Assembly (NCBI GenBank): GCA_001657395.1
Contig: LYSY01000008.1
Coordinates: 248,001-312,000 of the forward strand
Direction: 5' to 3'
Length of the DNA stretch: 64,000 nt
Source of the DNA: Rhodospirillales bacterium BBD 1991-14
GTDB taxonomy: Bacteria; Pseudomonadota; Alphaproteobacteria; Kiloniellales; Kiloniellaceae
How positions within the stretch are numbered: the stretch's first letter is position 1; each line of letters starts with the position of its first letter. Made by a program: the position numbers and the translations under genes. Under the pieces are notes generated by a model. That model did no database searches and was not told the DNA's origin. It worked only from the letters and a program-made list of their open reading frames with translations. Shown here in pieces: positions 10,617 through 19,309 of this stretch.

Positions 10617-11981
10617 TCAATAGGCGCATTCGGTGAAAATCGGATCGATGTTGCCGCCCCAGCGGCCATGAAAGTCATCGAGCAGGTATTCGGCAGGGCT
10701 CTTCTCGCGCTCCACGCGGCTGCGCAGCAGGGCGAGGAAATGGCTTTCGTTATCGCCCTGGCCGTCCAGGCGGTTGCGCGCCTTCAGCCCCTCGGCGGCG
10801 ATCTCCACCGCCTGGTGGGCAACGGCGTTGACCGTCCTGCCGTGGAACGGCGTGTGGAGGGCCTGCTTGGGCACCTCGGCGCGCAGGTAGCGGTGATCCT
10901 CCAGGGTCCAGTCCTTCACCAGATCCCAGGCGGCGTCCAATGCGGTGTCGTCGTAGAGCAGGCCGACCCAGAAGGCCGGCAGCGCGCAGAGCGACTTCCA
11001 GGGCCCGCCGTCGGCACCGCGCATCTCCAGGAAGCGCTTCAGGCGCACCTCCGGAAACAGCGTCGAGAGATGGTCGGCCCAGTCCCCAAGCCTGGGTTTC
11101 TCGCCCGGCAGGGCCGGCAGCCGGCCGTCGAGGAAATCGCGGAATGACTGGCCGGAAGCGTCGATGTACTTGCCGCCGCGGTAGACGAAGTACATCGGCA
11201 CGTCGAGCACGTGGTCGACGTAGCGTTCGAAGCCCATGCCGTCCTCGAAGACGAAAGGCAGCACCCCGGTGCGGTCCGGGTCGGTATCGGTCCAGATGTG
11301 GCTGCGGTAGCTGAGAAAGCCATTGGGCTGCCCCTCGGTGAAGGGGGAGTTGGCGAAGAGCGCCGTGGCGATGGGCTGCAGGGCGAGGCTGACGCGAAAC
11401 TTCTTCACCATGTCGGCTTCGGACTGGAAGTCCAGGTTCACCTGCACCGTGCAGGTGCGCAGCATCATGTCGAGCCCCAGGTTGCCCACCTTGGGCATAT
11501 AGGCCCCCATGATCTTGTAGCGTCCCTTGGGCATCCAGGAGATGTCGCTGCGCGCCCACTTGGGCTGGAAGCCCAGCCCCATGGCCGCGACCCCCATGGG
11601 CTCCGTCACCTTCTTGATCTGGTCGAGGTGAATATGCACCTCGCTGCAGGTGTCGTGAATGGTCTCCAACGGCGCGCCGGAAAGCTCCACCTGGCCGCCG
11701 GGTTCCAGCGACACGCTGGCGCCGTTGTGGGTGAGCGCAATGACGTTCTCACCCTCCTTCACCCCGTCCCAGCCGAAGGCCTGCAGCCCTTTCAGCAGCG
11801 CCTCGATGCTGCGCTCGCCGTGATAGGGCAAGGGCCGGAAGTCGTCCAGGGTGTAGCAGAACTTCTCGTGTTCGGTGCCGATGCGCCAGTCTGCGGGGGG
11901 TTTGCAGCCAGCCTCGAGATAGGCGATCAGTTGCGCCTTGTCGGTCAGGGTCTCGCCCTGAACCTGGGGAGGAGCGGACAT
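10617..11981 (-). CDS. gshA: Glutamate-cysteine ligase (plant/alphaproteobacterial type)
   Basis: This 454-residue ATP-dependent ligase makes gamma-glutamylcysteine, the first step of glutathione synthesis. The N-terminal segment WRIGTEHEKFCY, followed by GASVSLEPGGQVELSGAPLETIHDT, is the substrate and metal-binding core of GCS2-type enzymes. Further on, MYFVYRGGKYIDASGQSF and RLKRFLEMRGADGGPW are family-typical. The length matches the alphaproteobacterial and plant class rather than the 518-residue E. coli enzyme. The start ATG at 11981 gives MSAPPQVQGETLTDKAQLIAYLEAG. The gene stands alone, with rsmE upstream on the same strand 335 bp away. Confidence 0.95.
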   Translation of the reverse strand: MSAPPQVQGETLTDKAQLIAYLEAGCKPPADWRIGTEHEKFCYTLDDFRPLPYHGERSIEALLKGLQAFGWDGVKEGENVIALTHNGASVSLEPGGQVELSGAPLETIHDTCSEVHIHLDQIKKVTEPMGVAAMGLGFQPKWARSDISWMPKGRYKIMGAYMPKVGNLGLDMMLRTCTVQVNLDFQSEADMVKKFRVSLALQPIATALFANSPFTEGQPNGFLSYRSHIWTDTDPDRTGVLPFVFEDGMGFERYVDHVLDVPMYFVYRGGKYIDASGQSFRDFLDGRLPALPGEKPRLGDWADHLSTLFPEVRLKRFLEMRGADGGPWKSLCALPAFWVGLLYDDTALDAAWDLVKDWTLEDHRYLRAEVPKQALHTPFHGRTVNAVAHQAVEIAAEGLKARNRLDGQGDNESHFLALLRSRVEREKSPAEYLLDDFHGRWGGNIDPIFTECAY

Positions 11982-12316
11982 GCCGTTTTCGAACCTTGTG
12001 CCGGATTACCTTACACCGGGATCGACCTTGTGCCGGAGTTTGTTGTGCCGGTACGCCGTCGGACCCTGAAGATCTTCCTTTTGGTGGATGGTATCGGCGC
12101 CCGCCCCCCGGCACGCCCGACTGGTGGATCTCGATCCTGCTTGTTTGCCCTGCTTGCTTGCCTGATTGATCGCCTGGTTCGGCGGCCCTCTCGGCGGGGC
12201 CTTCGCTCAGGTCTTCAGGTTCTGGGGATCACTGTTGGATCACTGCCGCGTCTTGAAACTTCGTATTCGCCCGCGCATTGCAAACCTCCGACCAAGCTGG
12301 TCCCCAAAATCACGTC
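11982..12316. other. Intergenic region between rsmE and gshA
   Basis: No gene is supported in this 335-bp stretch. It is somewhat less GC-rich than its neighbours and contains short GCTTG/CCTG direct repeats near 12129-12165. It must contain the gshA promoter, but I could not assign hexamers with confidence. Confidence 0.5.
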
Positions 12317-13135
12317 TTAGCCCGTCGGAAAGCCCGCCAGCTCCGCCGGCGGACGTTCCGCACCGTCGCCCAGGACCGCCTGCCAGCAGGCCAACGCCGC
12401 CAGCGCCGCGGTGTCCGCGCGCAGAATGCGCGGCCCCAGCCCGACCGGCACAGCAAAGGGCAGTTTGCGGAGGGCGTCAAGTTCGCTCTCCGCAAAGCCG
12501 CCCTCCGGCCCGGTGAGGATGGCCCAGGGATCCGTGGCGAAGGTCCCGCTTCCCTCCCGCCCGGCGCGCACGGCCTGCAGCGCCTCGGCGATGGGTTGCG
12601 CCGCGCCCCATTCGGCGCAGACCAGCAGGCGGCGGCCCTGCGGCCATTGGTCGAGCACCTCGCCCAGGCTGCGGGTCTCCCGCACCTCCGGGATGCTGAG
12701 GCGTTCGCACTGCTCGGCCGCTTCGCGGGCGTTGGCGGCCAGCCGCTCCTCGTTGACGCGGCTGACGGCCGTGAAGCGGGTCATCACCGGCTGCAGCACG
12801 GCGACCCCCAGTTCGGTGGCCTTCTCCGCGATGAAATCGATGCGCGCGCGTTTGATAGGGGCGAAAACCAACCAGAGGTCGGGCTCCGGCACCGGCTTGC
12901 GCCGCTGCGCCCCGACATTCAGGGAGCACCAGCCCTTGCCCAGCCCCTCGATCTCGGCCTGCCACTCGCCGTCGCGGGCGTTGAAGACCGCCAGGCGCGC
13001 GCCGGGGCCGAGGCGCAGCACCGAGCGCAGGAAGTGCGCCCGGTCGCGGTCCAGGCCGAGGGTCCGGCCCTCCTCCAGGATGTCGTCGACATGGAGCCGG
13101 GTGGCCGGCTGCGCTCTCGTTTTAGCCTGCGCCAT
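12317..13135 (-). CDS. rsmE: 16S rRNA (uracil(1498)-N(3))-methyltransferase
   Basis: The 272-residue protein has the RsmE architecture: an N-terminal PUA-like RNA-binding domain (HVDDILEEGRTLGLDRDRAHFLRSVLRLGPG) and a C-terminal SPOUT methyltransferase. The SAM-binding knot is visible as LTGPEGGFAESELD and VGLGPRILRADTAALAALA. The enzyme methylates U1498 in the decoding region of 16S rRNA. It is divergent from ubiA, with 58 bp between the starts, an arrangement common in alphaproteobacteria. Confidence 0.95.
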   Translation of the reverse strand: MAQAKTRAQPATRLHVDDILEEGRTLGLDRDRAHFLRSVLRLGPGARLAVFNARDGEWQAEIEGLGKGWCSLNVGAQRRKPVPEPDLWLVFAPIKRARIDFIAEKATELGVAVLQPVMTRFTAVSRVNEERLAANAREAAEQCERLSIPEVRETRSLGEVLDQWPQGRRLLVCAEWGAAQPIAEALQAVRAGREGSGTFATDPWAILTGPEGGFAESELDALRKLPFAVPVGLGPRILRADTAALAALACWQAVLGDGAERPPAELAGFPTG

Positions 13136-13193
13136 CGTCGCACCCCGGCCGCACGTCTTTCTCCCGCAAGGATTCGCGGCTAAAGATTAGGCG

Positions 13194-14162
13194 ATGAACG
13201 GCACAACGCCCAGCCCCGCCGGCAACACGGCCAGCGACATCCGCGCCGACCACTGGGTCCTGCGCCTGGCGCCGCGGGCGCTGCGGCCCTATTGCCGCCT
13301 CGCCCGCTTCGACCGGCCGATCGGCGTCTGGCTGCTGCTGTTTCCCGGCTGGTGGTCCATCGCACTGGGCGACGCCGCCATGCCGGCGGCCGCGCCCTCC
13401 TGGCTGCTCTATCTCTATTTCGGGATCGGCGCGCTCCTGATGCGCGCGGCGGGCTGCACGGTGAACGACATCCTGGACCGCGACTTCGACGGCCGGGTGG
13501 CGCGCACCGCCGACCGCCCGCTGCCCAGCGGCGAGGTCAGCCTGTTGCAGGCCGGGCTGTTCCTGCTGGCGCTGCTGCTCACCTCCTTCGTCATCCTTTT
13601 GCAGATGAACGCGCTGACCATCCTGCTGGGCGCGGCCTCGCTGCTGCTGGTCTTTCCCTATCCGCTGATGAAGCGCATCACCTACTGGCCCCAGGCCTGG
13701 CTCGGCCTCACCTTCAGTTGGGGCGCACTGATCGGCTGGACGGCGGTGACCGGCGGCTTCGGCTGGCCACCGGTGCTGCTCTACCTCGGCGGCATCGCCT
13801 GGACGCTTGGCTACGACACCATCTATGCCCATCAGGACAAGGAGGACGATGCGCTGATCGGCGTGAAGTCGACGGCGCTCCGCTTCGGCGCCACCACCAA
13901 GCCCTGGCTGCTGGGCTTCTATGGCCTTGCGACGACGCTCTTCGGGCTGGCGGGCTTCGCCGCCGGGCTCGCCTGGCCGTTCTGGATCGGCCTGGGCGCC
14001 GTCGCCCTGCATCTGCTCTGGCAGGTGGCCGATCTGAAGATGGATACGCCGACAGACTGTCTCGCCAAGTTCAAGTCGAACCGCTTCACCGGCTGGCTGC
14101 TGCTGGCCGGCATCCTGGCCGGCAGCCCCTGGCTGAATGCCTGGGTGCTGGGCGCGCCATGA
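13194..14162 (+). CDS. ubiA: 4-hydroxybenzoate octaprenyltransferase
   Basis: The 322-residue integral membrane enzyme attaches the polyprenyl tail to 4-hydroxybenzoate in ubiquinone synthesis. Both aspartate-rich motifs are present: NDILDRDFDGRVARTADRPL early and YDTIYAHQDKEDD later, with about eight hydrophobic helices between and around them. Its stop overlaps the start of the methyltransferase gene (ATGA), which indicates translational coupling. The decarboxylase UbiD of the same pathway lies at 22638 in this window. Confidence 0.95.
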   Translation: MNGTTPSPAGNTASDIRADHWVLRLAPRALRPYCRLARFDRPIGVWLLLFPGWWSIALGDAAMPAAAPSWLLYLYFGIGALLMRAAGCTVNDILDRDFDGRVARTADRPLPSGEVSLLQAGLFLLALLLTSFVILLQMNALTILLGAASLLLVFPYPLMKRITYWPQAWLGLTFSWGALIGWTAVTGGFGWPPVLLYLGGIAWTLGYDTIYAHQDKEDDALIGVKSTALRFGATTKPWLLGFYGLATTLFGLAGFAAGLAWPFWIGLGAVALHLLWQVADLKMDTPTDCLAKFKSNRFTGWLLLAGILAGSPWLNAWVLGAP

Positions 14163-14824
14163 CCCTCGCCGCAAAAGCCGATCCCGAAGACTTCGTCCGC
14201 GCCAACACCCGCCTGCAGGAACCGCCGCTGATCCCGGAGGTGAAGCTCCATCTGGCCAGCGAGGTGGTGCCGCTGTGGCAGGCCACCGAGGAGGAACTGG
14301 CCCGCGAGGGGCTGCCGCCACCCTTCTGGGCCTTCGCCTGGGCCGGCGGCCAGGCGCTGGCGCGCTACCTGCTGGACCACCCGGAGGTGGTGGGCGGCAA
14401 GCGGGTGCTCGACTTCGCCGCCGGATCGGGCCTGCAGGGGATCGCCGCCGCGCTGGCCGGCGCCGCGTCGGTCGAGGCGGTGGAGATCGACGCCTTCGCC
14501 TGCGCCGCCTGCCGGCTGAACGCCGCCGCCAACGGTGTCGAAGTCACGGTGCGCCGGGAAGATCTGGTGGGCCGGGCCAATCCAGGTTGGGACGTGGTGC
14601 TGGCCGGCGACGTCTGCTACGAGCGCCCGGCGGCCGAGCGCATCACCGCCTGGCTACGCAGCCTCGCCGGGCCGGACTGCCTGGTGCTGATGGGCGATCC
14701 CGGGCGCACCTATCTGCCGCGCGAGGGCCTGGAGCGGGTGACCGCCTACGCGGTGAAGACCAGCCGCGAACTGGAGGACACCGACCTGCGCAACGCCGTC
14801 GTCTGGAAGGTCGCTTCGTCCTAG
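14159..14824 (+). CDS. Methyltransferase of the ETFB-lysine (METTL20-like) type
   Basis: The 221-residue class I methyltransferase has the SAM motif VLDFAAGSGLQGIAAALAG, the acidic loop VEAVEIDAFACAACRLNA, and the post-motif GDVCYE. The N-terminal part (TRLQEPPLIPEVKLHLA, then PPPFWAFAWAGGQALARYLL) is characteristic of bacterial and mitochondrial electron-transfer-flavoprotein beta-subunit lysine methyltransferases. The assignment to ETFB is from family resemblance, not proof. It is coupled to ubiA by a 4-bp ATGA overlap. Confidence 0.75.
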   Translation: MTLAAKADPEDFVRANTRLQEPPLIPEVKLHLASEVVPLWQATEEELAREGLPPPFWAFAWAGGQALARYLLDHPEVVGGKRVLDFAAGSGLQGIAAALAGAASVEAVEIDAFACAACRLNAAANGVEVTVRREDLVGRANPGWDVVLAGDVCYERPAAERITAWLRSLAGPDCLVLMGDPGRTYLPREGLERVTAYAVKTSRELEDTDLRNAVVWKVASS

Positions 14825-14860
14825 CGTTGGATCGACTGGCGTCGATACGGGTCCAGCCCG

Positions 14861-15571
14861 CTACCCCGAACTCACCGTGCAGAACAGGCCGGCGCGGCCG
14901 TAGTGCGCCTCGACCGGCTCGCCGGTCTGGTCGTTGTCGGTGAAGATGGCGATCGCATAGACCTTGTCCTGCGGCTGGCCGCCGAAGGCGGCCTGATAGT
15001 CGGCCAGCAGATCGCGCTTCTCGTCGACCCAGACCGCTGGACTGACCACGCCGGTCTCCACGACGATGGAGCGCACAACCCCCGGCAGATAGGGCGAGTC
15101 GACGATGTCCTCGATCTGCTGGCGCGCGTTGGTCCAGACGTAGCGCAGGGTCGGCACCTTGCGCGGTGCGGCGAAGGAACCGGGATCGCCGAACATGACG
15201 AAGATGGAGGCGGCCACGTCCTCGCGGTCGCGCTCGACCAGGCTGGCCGATTCCTGCAGTTCCTGAATGCGCCAGGACCACGCGATCACCGGGCAGTCGT
15301 TGGGATCGAACTCCACCGGCAGCACGAGGCCGGAGGCCGAACGGCGGCCCACCGCGCGGATCGACAGGCGGTCGTTCAGGCTGCTCAGGCGGTACTCGGT
15401 CTCACCGACCAGCGGCATCTCGATCCAGTCCTCCTGGATCGCGGTGGCCGGATCGAACAGCGTGACCTGGCGGTCCAGCCGCCCGGCGGTTTCCGGCGGC
15501 GGCGTTTCGCAGGCCGCCAGCCCGGCAAGCAGAAGCGCGGACAGACCCGCACGCAGAGGGATCCCCAACAT
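14861..15571 (-). CDS. DUF3047 lipoprotein
   Basis: A 236-residue protein with a lipoprotein signal: a hydrophobic leader ending LLLAGLAAC, so Cys21 would be lipidated. The mature part matches DUF3047: LPVEFDPNDCPVIAWSWRIQ, EDVAASIFVMFGD, LRYVWTNA and YAIAIFTDNDQTGEPVEAHYG. The family is a periplasmic beta-rich domain of unknown function. It is convergent with the methyltransferase gene. Its upstream region begins next to the hairpin repeats at 15622, and the TPR gene further upstream reads in the same direction. Confidence 0.85.
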   Translation of the reverse strand: MLGIPLRAGLSALLLAGLAACETPPPETAGRLDRQVTLFDPATAIQEDWIEMPLVGETEYRLSSLNDRLSIRAVGRRSASGLVLPVEFDPNDCPVIAWSWRIQELQESASLVERDREDVAASIFVMFGDPGSFAAPRKVPTLRYVWTNARQQIEDIVDSPYLPGVVRSIVVETGVVSPAVWVDEKRDLLADYQAAFGGQPQDKVYAIAIFTDNDQTGEPVEAHYGRAGLFCTVSSG

Positions 15572-15621
15572 CGGCGCACTATAGCGAAGCAGAGGGGCCG
15601 CGCCAGCGTTGCTTGCGGCAT

Positions 15622-15758
15622 AGAGCAGATCCGGATTGGATGGAATCGCGGAAGCGATTCGTCCAACCCGGTGAATCTGCTCTAACTCCTAAGTATAGAG
15701 CGGATTCACATGTTTAGACGGAAACCCAAAGCGTTTCAGTCTAAACATGATCCGCTCT
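15622..15758. repeat. Two tandem hairpin repeats with AGAGCRGAT ends
   Basis: Two related palindromic units lie side by side. Unit 1 (15622-15683) has AGAGCAGAT paired with ATCTGCTCT, and inside it GAATCGC paired with GCGATTC. Unit 2 (15697-15758) has AGAGCGGAT paired with ATCCGCTCT, CATGTTTAGAC paired with GTCTAAACATG, and an inner GAAAC/GTTTC. The right arm of unit 2 overlaps the TPR gene's stop codon at 15757-15759, so it can also act as a 3'-end hairpin. A single half-site, AGAGCGGATTC, recurs near 20872. Confidence 0.8.
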
Positions 15759-16800
15759 AGTCGACCAGAGGCTGGCAGTTGTCGCGGATACAGTCGGCGA
15801 GCGCGGCACGCAGCGATGCTCTGTCCTTGCCGTCCGCCGGACCGGGTTCGTAACCCCTGGCGGCGAGGCTTTCCTGATAGTCTTCGATCAAGTCGCTGGC
15901 GCCGGAGTCGATGACTTTGGCGAAAGCATCCTCCGCTTCCCGTTGCTTCCCGAGGCCCATAAGCGCGTGTGCCAGGGTGTCGAGGTATTCCGGCAGCTCC
16001 GGGGCCTTCGCAGTCGCAAGCCTGGCGATCGGCTCGGCCTCTTCAAACTCCCGAACGAGAACCAGCGTCCAGGCAAGGTCGTTGAGGAGGATCGGGTCTT
16101 CAGAACCGAGCCGGAAGGCTTCGCGATAGGCCGCAAGCGCCGCATCCTGTCTGCCGAGGCTCCGATTGGCGTCGCCGAGATTGTGGTGACCCAGGGCAAA
16201 GCCGGGTTCAAGGCGCACCGCTTCGGCGAAGTCGATCGCAGCGAGATGATCCCGCTGCGTCGCCCAAAAAAAGACGCCCCGGTTGTTCAGGATGATGTGG
16301 TCCTCCGGATCCAGGGCCACCGCCCTGTTGTGATCCGCCAAAGCAGCGGCGGTCCGGTCAAGGCGCAGATGGGCTCTTCCCCGGGACGAATACGCCACCG
16401 CGAAGTCCGGCTCGATCTCTATGGCCCGCGTCAGCGCCACGATGGCCTCTTCCGGCTGTTCCAGCTCCAGGTGAACGTTGCCTTTGAGGTAGTGGCCCCA
16501 ACGATAGGCCGGATCGAGACGAACGACCTCCAAGGCATCCCGGAGTGCGCCATCCAGGTCGCCGCTGTCGAGCCGGCTGTCGCCACGAAGATACAGGGTG
16601 ATTGACAGATCCCGTCCCGAGACCCCGGCTTCGATCAGCCGATCGCACGCCGCAATCGACTGAGGCCCCGGATCTGCACAGGCCTTCTGATCGGCCGTGA
16701 GGCCTTCTGCCACAGCCGGGCCGCAGGCTGAAGGAATCGCCAAACAGAATGCAGCAACTCTCGCGCGAAAGAATAGTTCGAACATACGCGTAGATATCAT
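15757..16800 (-). CDS. Periplasmic TPR protein with CIRDNC tail
   Basis: The 347-residue protein has a signal peptide after the start at ATG 16800 (preceded by GGAACGG); an ATG at 16785 and one further up at 16875 are alternatives. At least six degenerate TPR units follow, for example AYRWGHYLKGNVHLELEQPEEAI and FAVAYSSRGRAHLRLDRTAAAL. The end, YQESLAARGYEPGPADG....ALADCIRDNCQPLVD, closely resembles the end of the TPR lipoprotein at 18584. The GYEPG..DG pattern recalls a peptidoglycan-binding repeat, but it is too short to assign. The two tail cysteines could form a disulfide. It is probably a periplasmic scaffold of unknown partner. Confidence 0.75.
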   Translation of the reverse strand: MISTRMFELFFRARVAAFCLAIPSACGPAVAEGLTADQKACADPGPQSIAACDRLIEAGVSGRDLSITLYLRGDSRLDSGDLDGALRDALEVVRLDPAYRWGHYLKGNVHLELEQPEEAIVALTRAIEIEPDFAVAYSSRGRAHLRLDRTAAALADHNRAVALDPEDHIILNNRGVFFWATQRDHLAAIDFAEAVRLEPGFALGHHNLGDANRSLGRQDAALAAYREAFRLGSEDPILLNDLAWTLVLVREFEEAEPIARLATAKAPELPEYLDTLAHALMGLGKQREAEDAFAKVIDSGASDLIEDYQESLAARGYEPGPADGKDRASLRAALADCIRDNCQPLVD

Positions 16801-16910
16801 ATCCGTTCCGGGCGAAGCCAGCGCCTCATTCACAGAACACAGCCGTTTTGGCAGAAACTGTGGGGTCTTTGTCATTGCGGCCAGCGGACCCGGCGTGATT
16901 AGCTTGCGAG

Positions 16911-16962
16911 GGCCCGCAGCCTTGGCCCGCAGTCTTGGCCCGCAGTCTTGGCCCGCAGCCTT
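16911..16962 (+). repeat. Four 13-bp tandem repeats upstream of glxA-like gene
   Basis: The unit GGCCCGCAGYCTT repeats four times without gaps (16911-16923, 16924-16936, 16937-16949, 16950-16962), with only one variable base. The array ends 29 bp before the start of the downstream regulator gene, in the divergent interval shared with the TPR gene. It could be an iterated binding site or a slippage-prone spacer. Confidence 0.9.
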
Positions 16963-16991
16963 AGAAAGTGACCCCTACGGAAAGGCCGGTC

Positions 16992-18041
16992 ATGCAGGAG
17001 ATCCGCAAACCCCACAGCCTGGCCCGGGAGATGATCCGCGATCCGGACCGCCGACAGAGCGTCTGGGTCTTCGGCTATCCCGACGCCAACCTGCTGGACA
17101 TGTCCGGGCCGTTTCAGGTCTTCGCCGCCGCCAACCACATCGTGCGGGAGTTCGGCGTGGCGGACCTCTACAGCATCGACCTGGTGGCCAAGACCAAGGG
17201 CGCCCTGCGCTCCGATCAGGGGCTGGTGCTGCAGGCAACGCGGGACTTCACCAGCGATCTGACCGGGCTCGGCAGCCTGATCGTCTGCGGCGGCGCCGGG
17301 CGCCGCGGCGCCCTGAAGGACGCCGCGACCCTGGCCTGGCTGAGCCGCACCGTCGCGGCGGCGGAGCGCGTCGGCTCGGTCTGCACCGGCGCCTACCTGC
17401 TGGCGGAGATCGGCGCCCTGGAGGGCAAGGCCACCACCACCCACTGGCGCTGGGCCGACGACCTGCAGCAGCGCTACCGCGACATCGAGCTGGAGCCGGA
17501 CGCCATTTTCATGCGCCATGGCAAGTTCTGGTCCTCCGCCGGGGTCAGCGCCGGCATGGACATGGCCCTGGCCATGGTGGAGCTGGACCACGGGCCGGAA
17601 CTGGCCCTGGCGGTGGCGCGCGAACTCGTCCTCTTCGTGAAGCGCCCGGGCGGCCAGTCCCAGTTCGCCACCCAACTGCGCGCGCGCAGCGGCAGCGTGG
17701 GCAGGATCGAAGACCTGCAGCACTGGATCGCCGACAACATCGCCGCCGACCTCTCGGTCCCGGCGCTGGCCGCGCGGGCCGGCATGAGCCCGCGCACCTT
17801 CGCCCGCAGCTTCACCCGCGAGGCCGGCCAGACCCCGGCCCGCTACGTCGAGGCGCAGCGCCTGGAAGCGGCCCGACGCCACCTGGAACAGAGCGAGGAC
17901 CCGGTGGAGCGCATCGCCACCGCCGCCGGCTTCAGTTCCGCGGAGATCATGCGCCGCGCCTTCCTGCGCAATCTCGGGGTCAGTCCCAACGCCTACCGCA
18001 CCCGCTTCCGCAGCGCCGCCGGACTCGCCGACGCCGTCTGA
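16992..18041 (+). CDS. GlxA family transcriptional regulator (DJ-1/PfpI plus AraC HTH)
   Basis: The 349-residue protein joins an N-terminal DJ-1/PfpI-like amidotransferase domain (VWVFGYPDANLLDMSGPFQVFAAAN; nucleophile-elbow Cys in RVGSVCTGAYLLAEIG) to a C-terminal AraC-type double HTH (LAARAGMSPRTFARSFTREAGQTPARYVE and IATAAGFSSAEIMRRAFLRNLGVSP). Such proteins are ligand-sensing regulators. ATG 16992 is chosen because GGAAAGG lies just upstream; a GTG at 16968 is possible. The ligand and target are not evident; the divergent TPR gene at 16800 is a natural candidate. Confidence 0.9.
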   Translation: MQEIRKPHSLAREMIRDPDRRQSVWVFGYPDANLLDMSGPFQVFAAANHIVREFGVADLYSIDLVAKTKGALRSDQGLVLQATRDFTSDLTGLGSLIVCGGAGRRGALKDAATLAWLSRTVAAAERVGSVCTGAYLLAEIGALEGKATTTHWRWADDLQQRYRDIELEPDAIFMRHGKFWSSAGVSAGMDMALAMVELDHGPELALAVARELVLFVKRPGGQSQFATQLRARSGSVGRIEDLQHWIADNIAADLSVPALAARAGMSPRTFARSFTREAGQTPARYVEAQRLEAARRHLEQSEDPVERIATAAGFSSAEIMRRAFLRNLGVSPNAYRTRFRSAAGLADAV

Positions 18042-18071
18042 TCCGGGCTCACCCGGCCAAGCCCCAAGAGG

Positions 18072-18566
18072 CTAGGGCGCTGTTATCTTCCGGAGCGCCC
18101 ACTTGACGCTCTGTCGGGAGTCGGCCTGCGGTTGGATCGGCAAGGCCCGCCGCATGGCGTCAACCTTCCGGAGCGCCTCTTCCAAGGCGGGCACCGCCCG
18201 CGCAGCCCTCGGTCCGAGGTGTCCAAGCGCGCCCGCAACCACGCCTCGCAGGGCGTCGCTCTCGTCTTCCAGCAGCTCCGCCATCTCGTCGATGTGGGAG
18301 TCGTCGATGCTCTCAAGCCTGCCCTCGCCCGCGAGGTACCGGATCACCATTCTAAGGCTTTCGGCATAGGCGATACGGATCTCGGATGAAGACACACTGC
18401 GTACCTTGGCGATCATCTGCGCGACGAGGAGCGCGGTGCGATCCTCCGTCTCAAGCGATGCGCGGTCCTGGGCCGGTGCTGCTCCGGCCACACCGCCCGC
18501 GAGCCAGCAAACCGCAACCACACAGAGGGCCAGCCCTCTCGCCGTCCTTCCTGCGCGCCGCGCCAT
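18072..18566 (-). CDS. Secreted HEAT-like repeat protein
   Basis: The 164-residue product has a signal peptide (ARGLALCVVAVCWLAGGVAGAAPA) and a helical mature region. The segment ALRGVVAGALGHLGPRAARAVPALEEAL is a typical HEAT/PBS-lyase-like repeat. ATG 18566 is chosen with AGAGG upstream. It follows the TPR lipoprotein gene by 17 bp on the same strand, so the two are likely cotranscribed and may act together in the periplasm. No specific function is known. Confidence 0.7.
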   Translation of the reverse strand: MARRAGRTARGLALCVVAVCWLAGGVAGAAPAQDRASLETEDRTALLVAQMIAKVRSVSSSEIRIAYAESLRMVIRYLAGEGRLESIDDSHIDEMAELLEDESDALRGVVAGALGHLGPRAARAVPALEEALRKVDAMRRALPIQPQADSRQSVKWALRKITAP

Positions 18567-18583
18567 GCCGTGACCTCTGCCTT

Positions 18584-19309
18584 TCACTCCAGCAGCAGGC
18601 GGCAGTTGTCGCGAATGCAGGCGGACAGCGCCGCGTCGGTCTGCGCGTCCATGACACCGTCGGTCCGGCCCGGCTCGTAGCCCCACCCTTCCAGCGCTTC
18701 CTGGTACGCGCGCACGACCTCCGCGCCCTCCAAGACGATGACCCGCTCGAACGCGCTCATCGCCGCCTCCGCCTGTCCCAACCCCATCAGGACATGCCCG
18801 TAGGTGTCGAGGGCGGCGCCATAGTCGCTGTCCAAGGCCAGCGCCTTCTCCACGCGCACCAGGGCGCCGTCATAGTCACCGCGCGATGCGAGATACCAGG
18901 CGTAGTTGTTATAGGCGGCAGCGTTGTCCGGGTTCGCACGGATGGCCGCCAGAAAACTCTGGACCGCGCGGGCGTCGTTGCCCTGCGTGCTGAACAGAGT
19001 GGCCCGGTTGTTGTAGGCCGCCGAGAAGTAGGGGGCGAGACGGACCGCCTCGTCGAAATCGGCAAAGGCTGCCTCGACGCGGCCCAAAGCCCCGTTGGCC
19101 ACACCTCGACGGTTCAGGGCCTCCACGCGCTCATCAAGCAAGGCGCTGTGTTCGATGATCTCGGTACAGCCATCAATAGTGGCCTGCGTCGTCACGCCCT
19201 GCTCGATCTGCTTGCAGAGCCGGTGGGCTTCCGTGAGGTCCTTCGAGGGTGAGGCCGCGCAGGCTCCAAGGCCGGCAGCGAGAACGAGGACCAAAGCAAG
19301 CCTGTGCAT
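18584..19309 (-). CDS. TPR lipoprotein with CIRDNC tail
   Basis: This 241-residue protein has a lipobox (LAAGLGAC, Cys17) followed by about three TPR units (EALNRRGVANGALGRVEAAFADF, FSAAYNNRATLFSTQGNDARAV, YGAALDTYGHVLMGLGQAEAAM). It ends with YQEALEGWGYEPGRTDGVMD...ALSACIRDNCRLLLE, the same tail as the 15757 protein. The shared tail with different TPR counts marks a small lineage-specific family. It is probably the first gene of an operon with the HEAT-like gene, anchored in a membrane facing the periplasm. Confidence 0.8.
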   Translation of the reverse strand: MHRLALVLVLAAGLGACAASPSKDLTEAHRLCKQIEQGVTTQATIDGCTEIIEHSALLDERVEALNRRGVANGALGRVEAAFADFDEAVRLAPYFSAAYNNRATLFSTQGNDARAVQSFLAAIRANPDNAAAYNNYAWYLASRGDYDGALVRVEKALALDSDYGAALDTYGHVLMGLGQAEAAMSAFERVIVLEGAEVVRAYQEALEGWGYEPGRTDGVMDAQTDAALSACIRDNCRLLLE

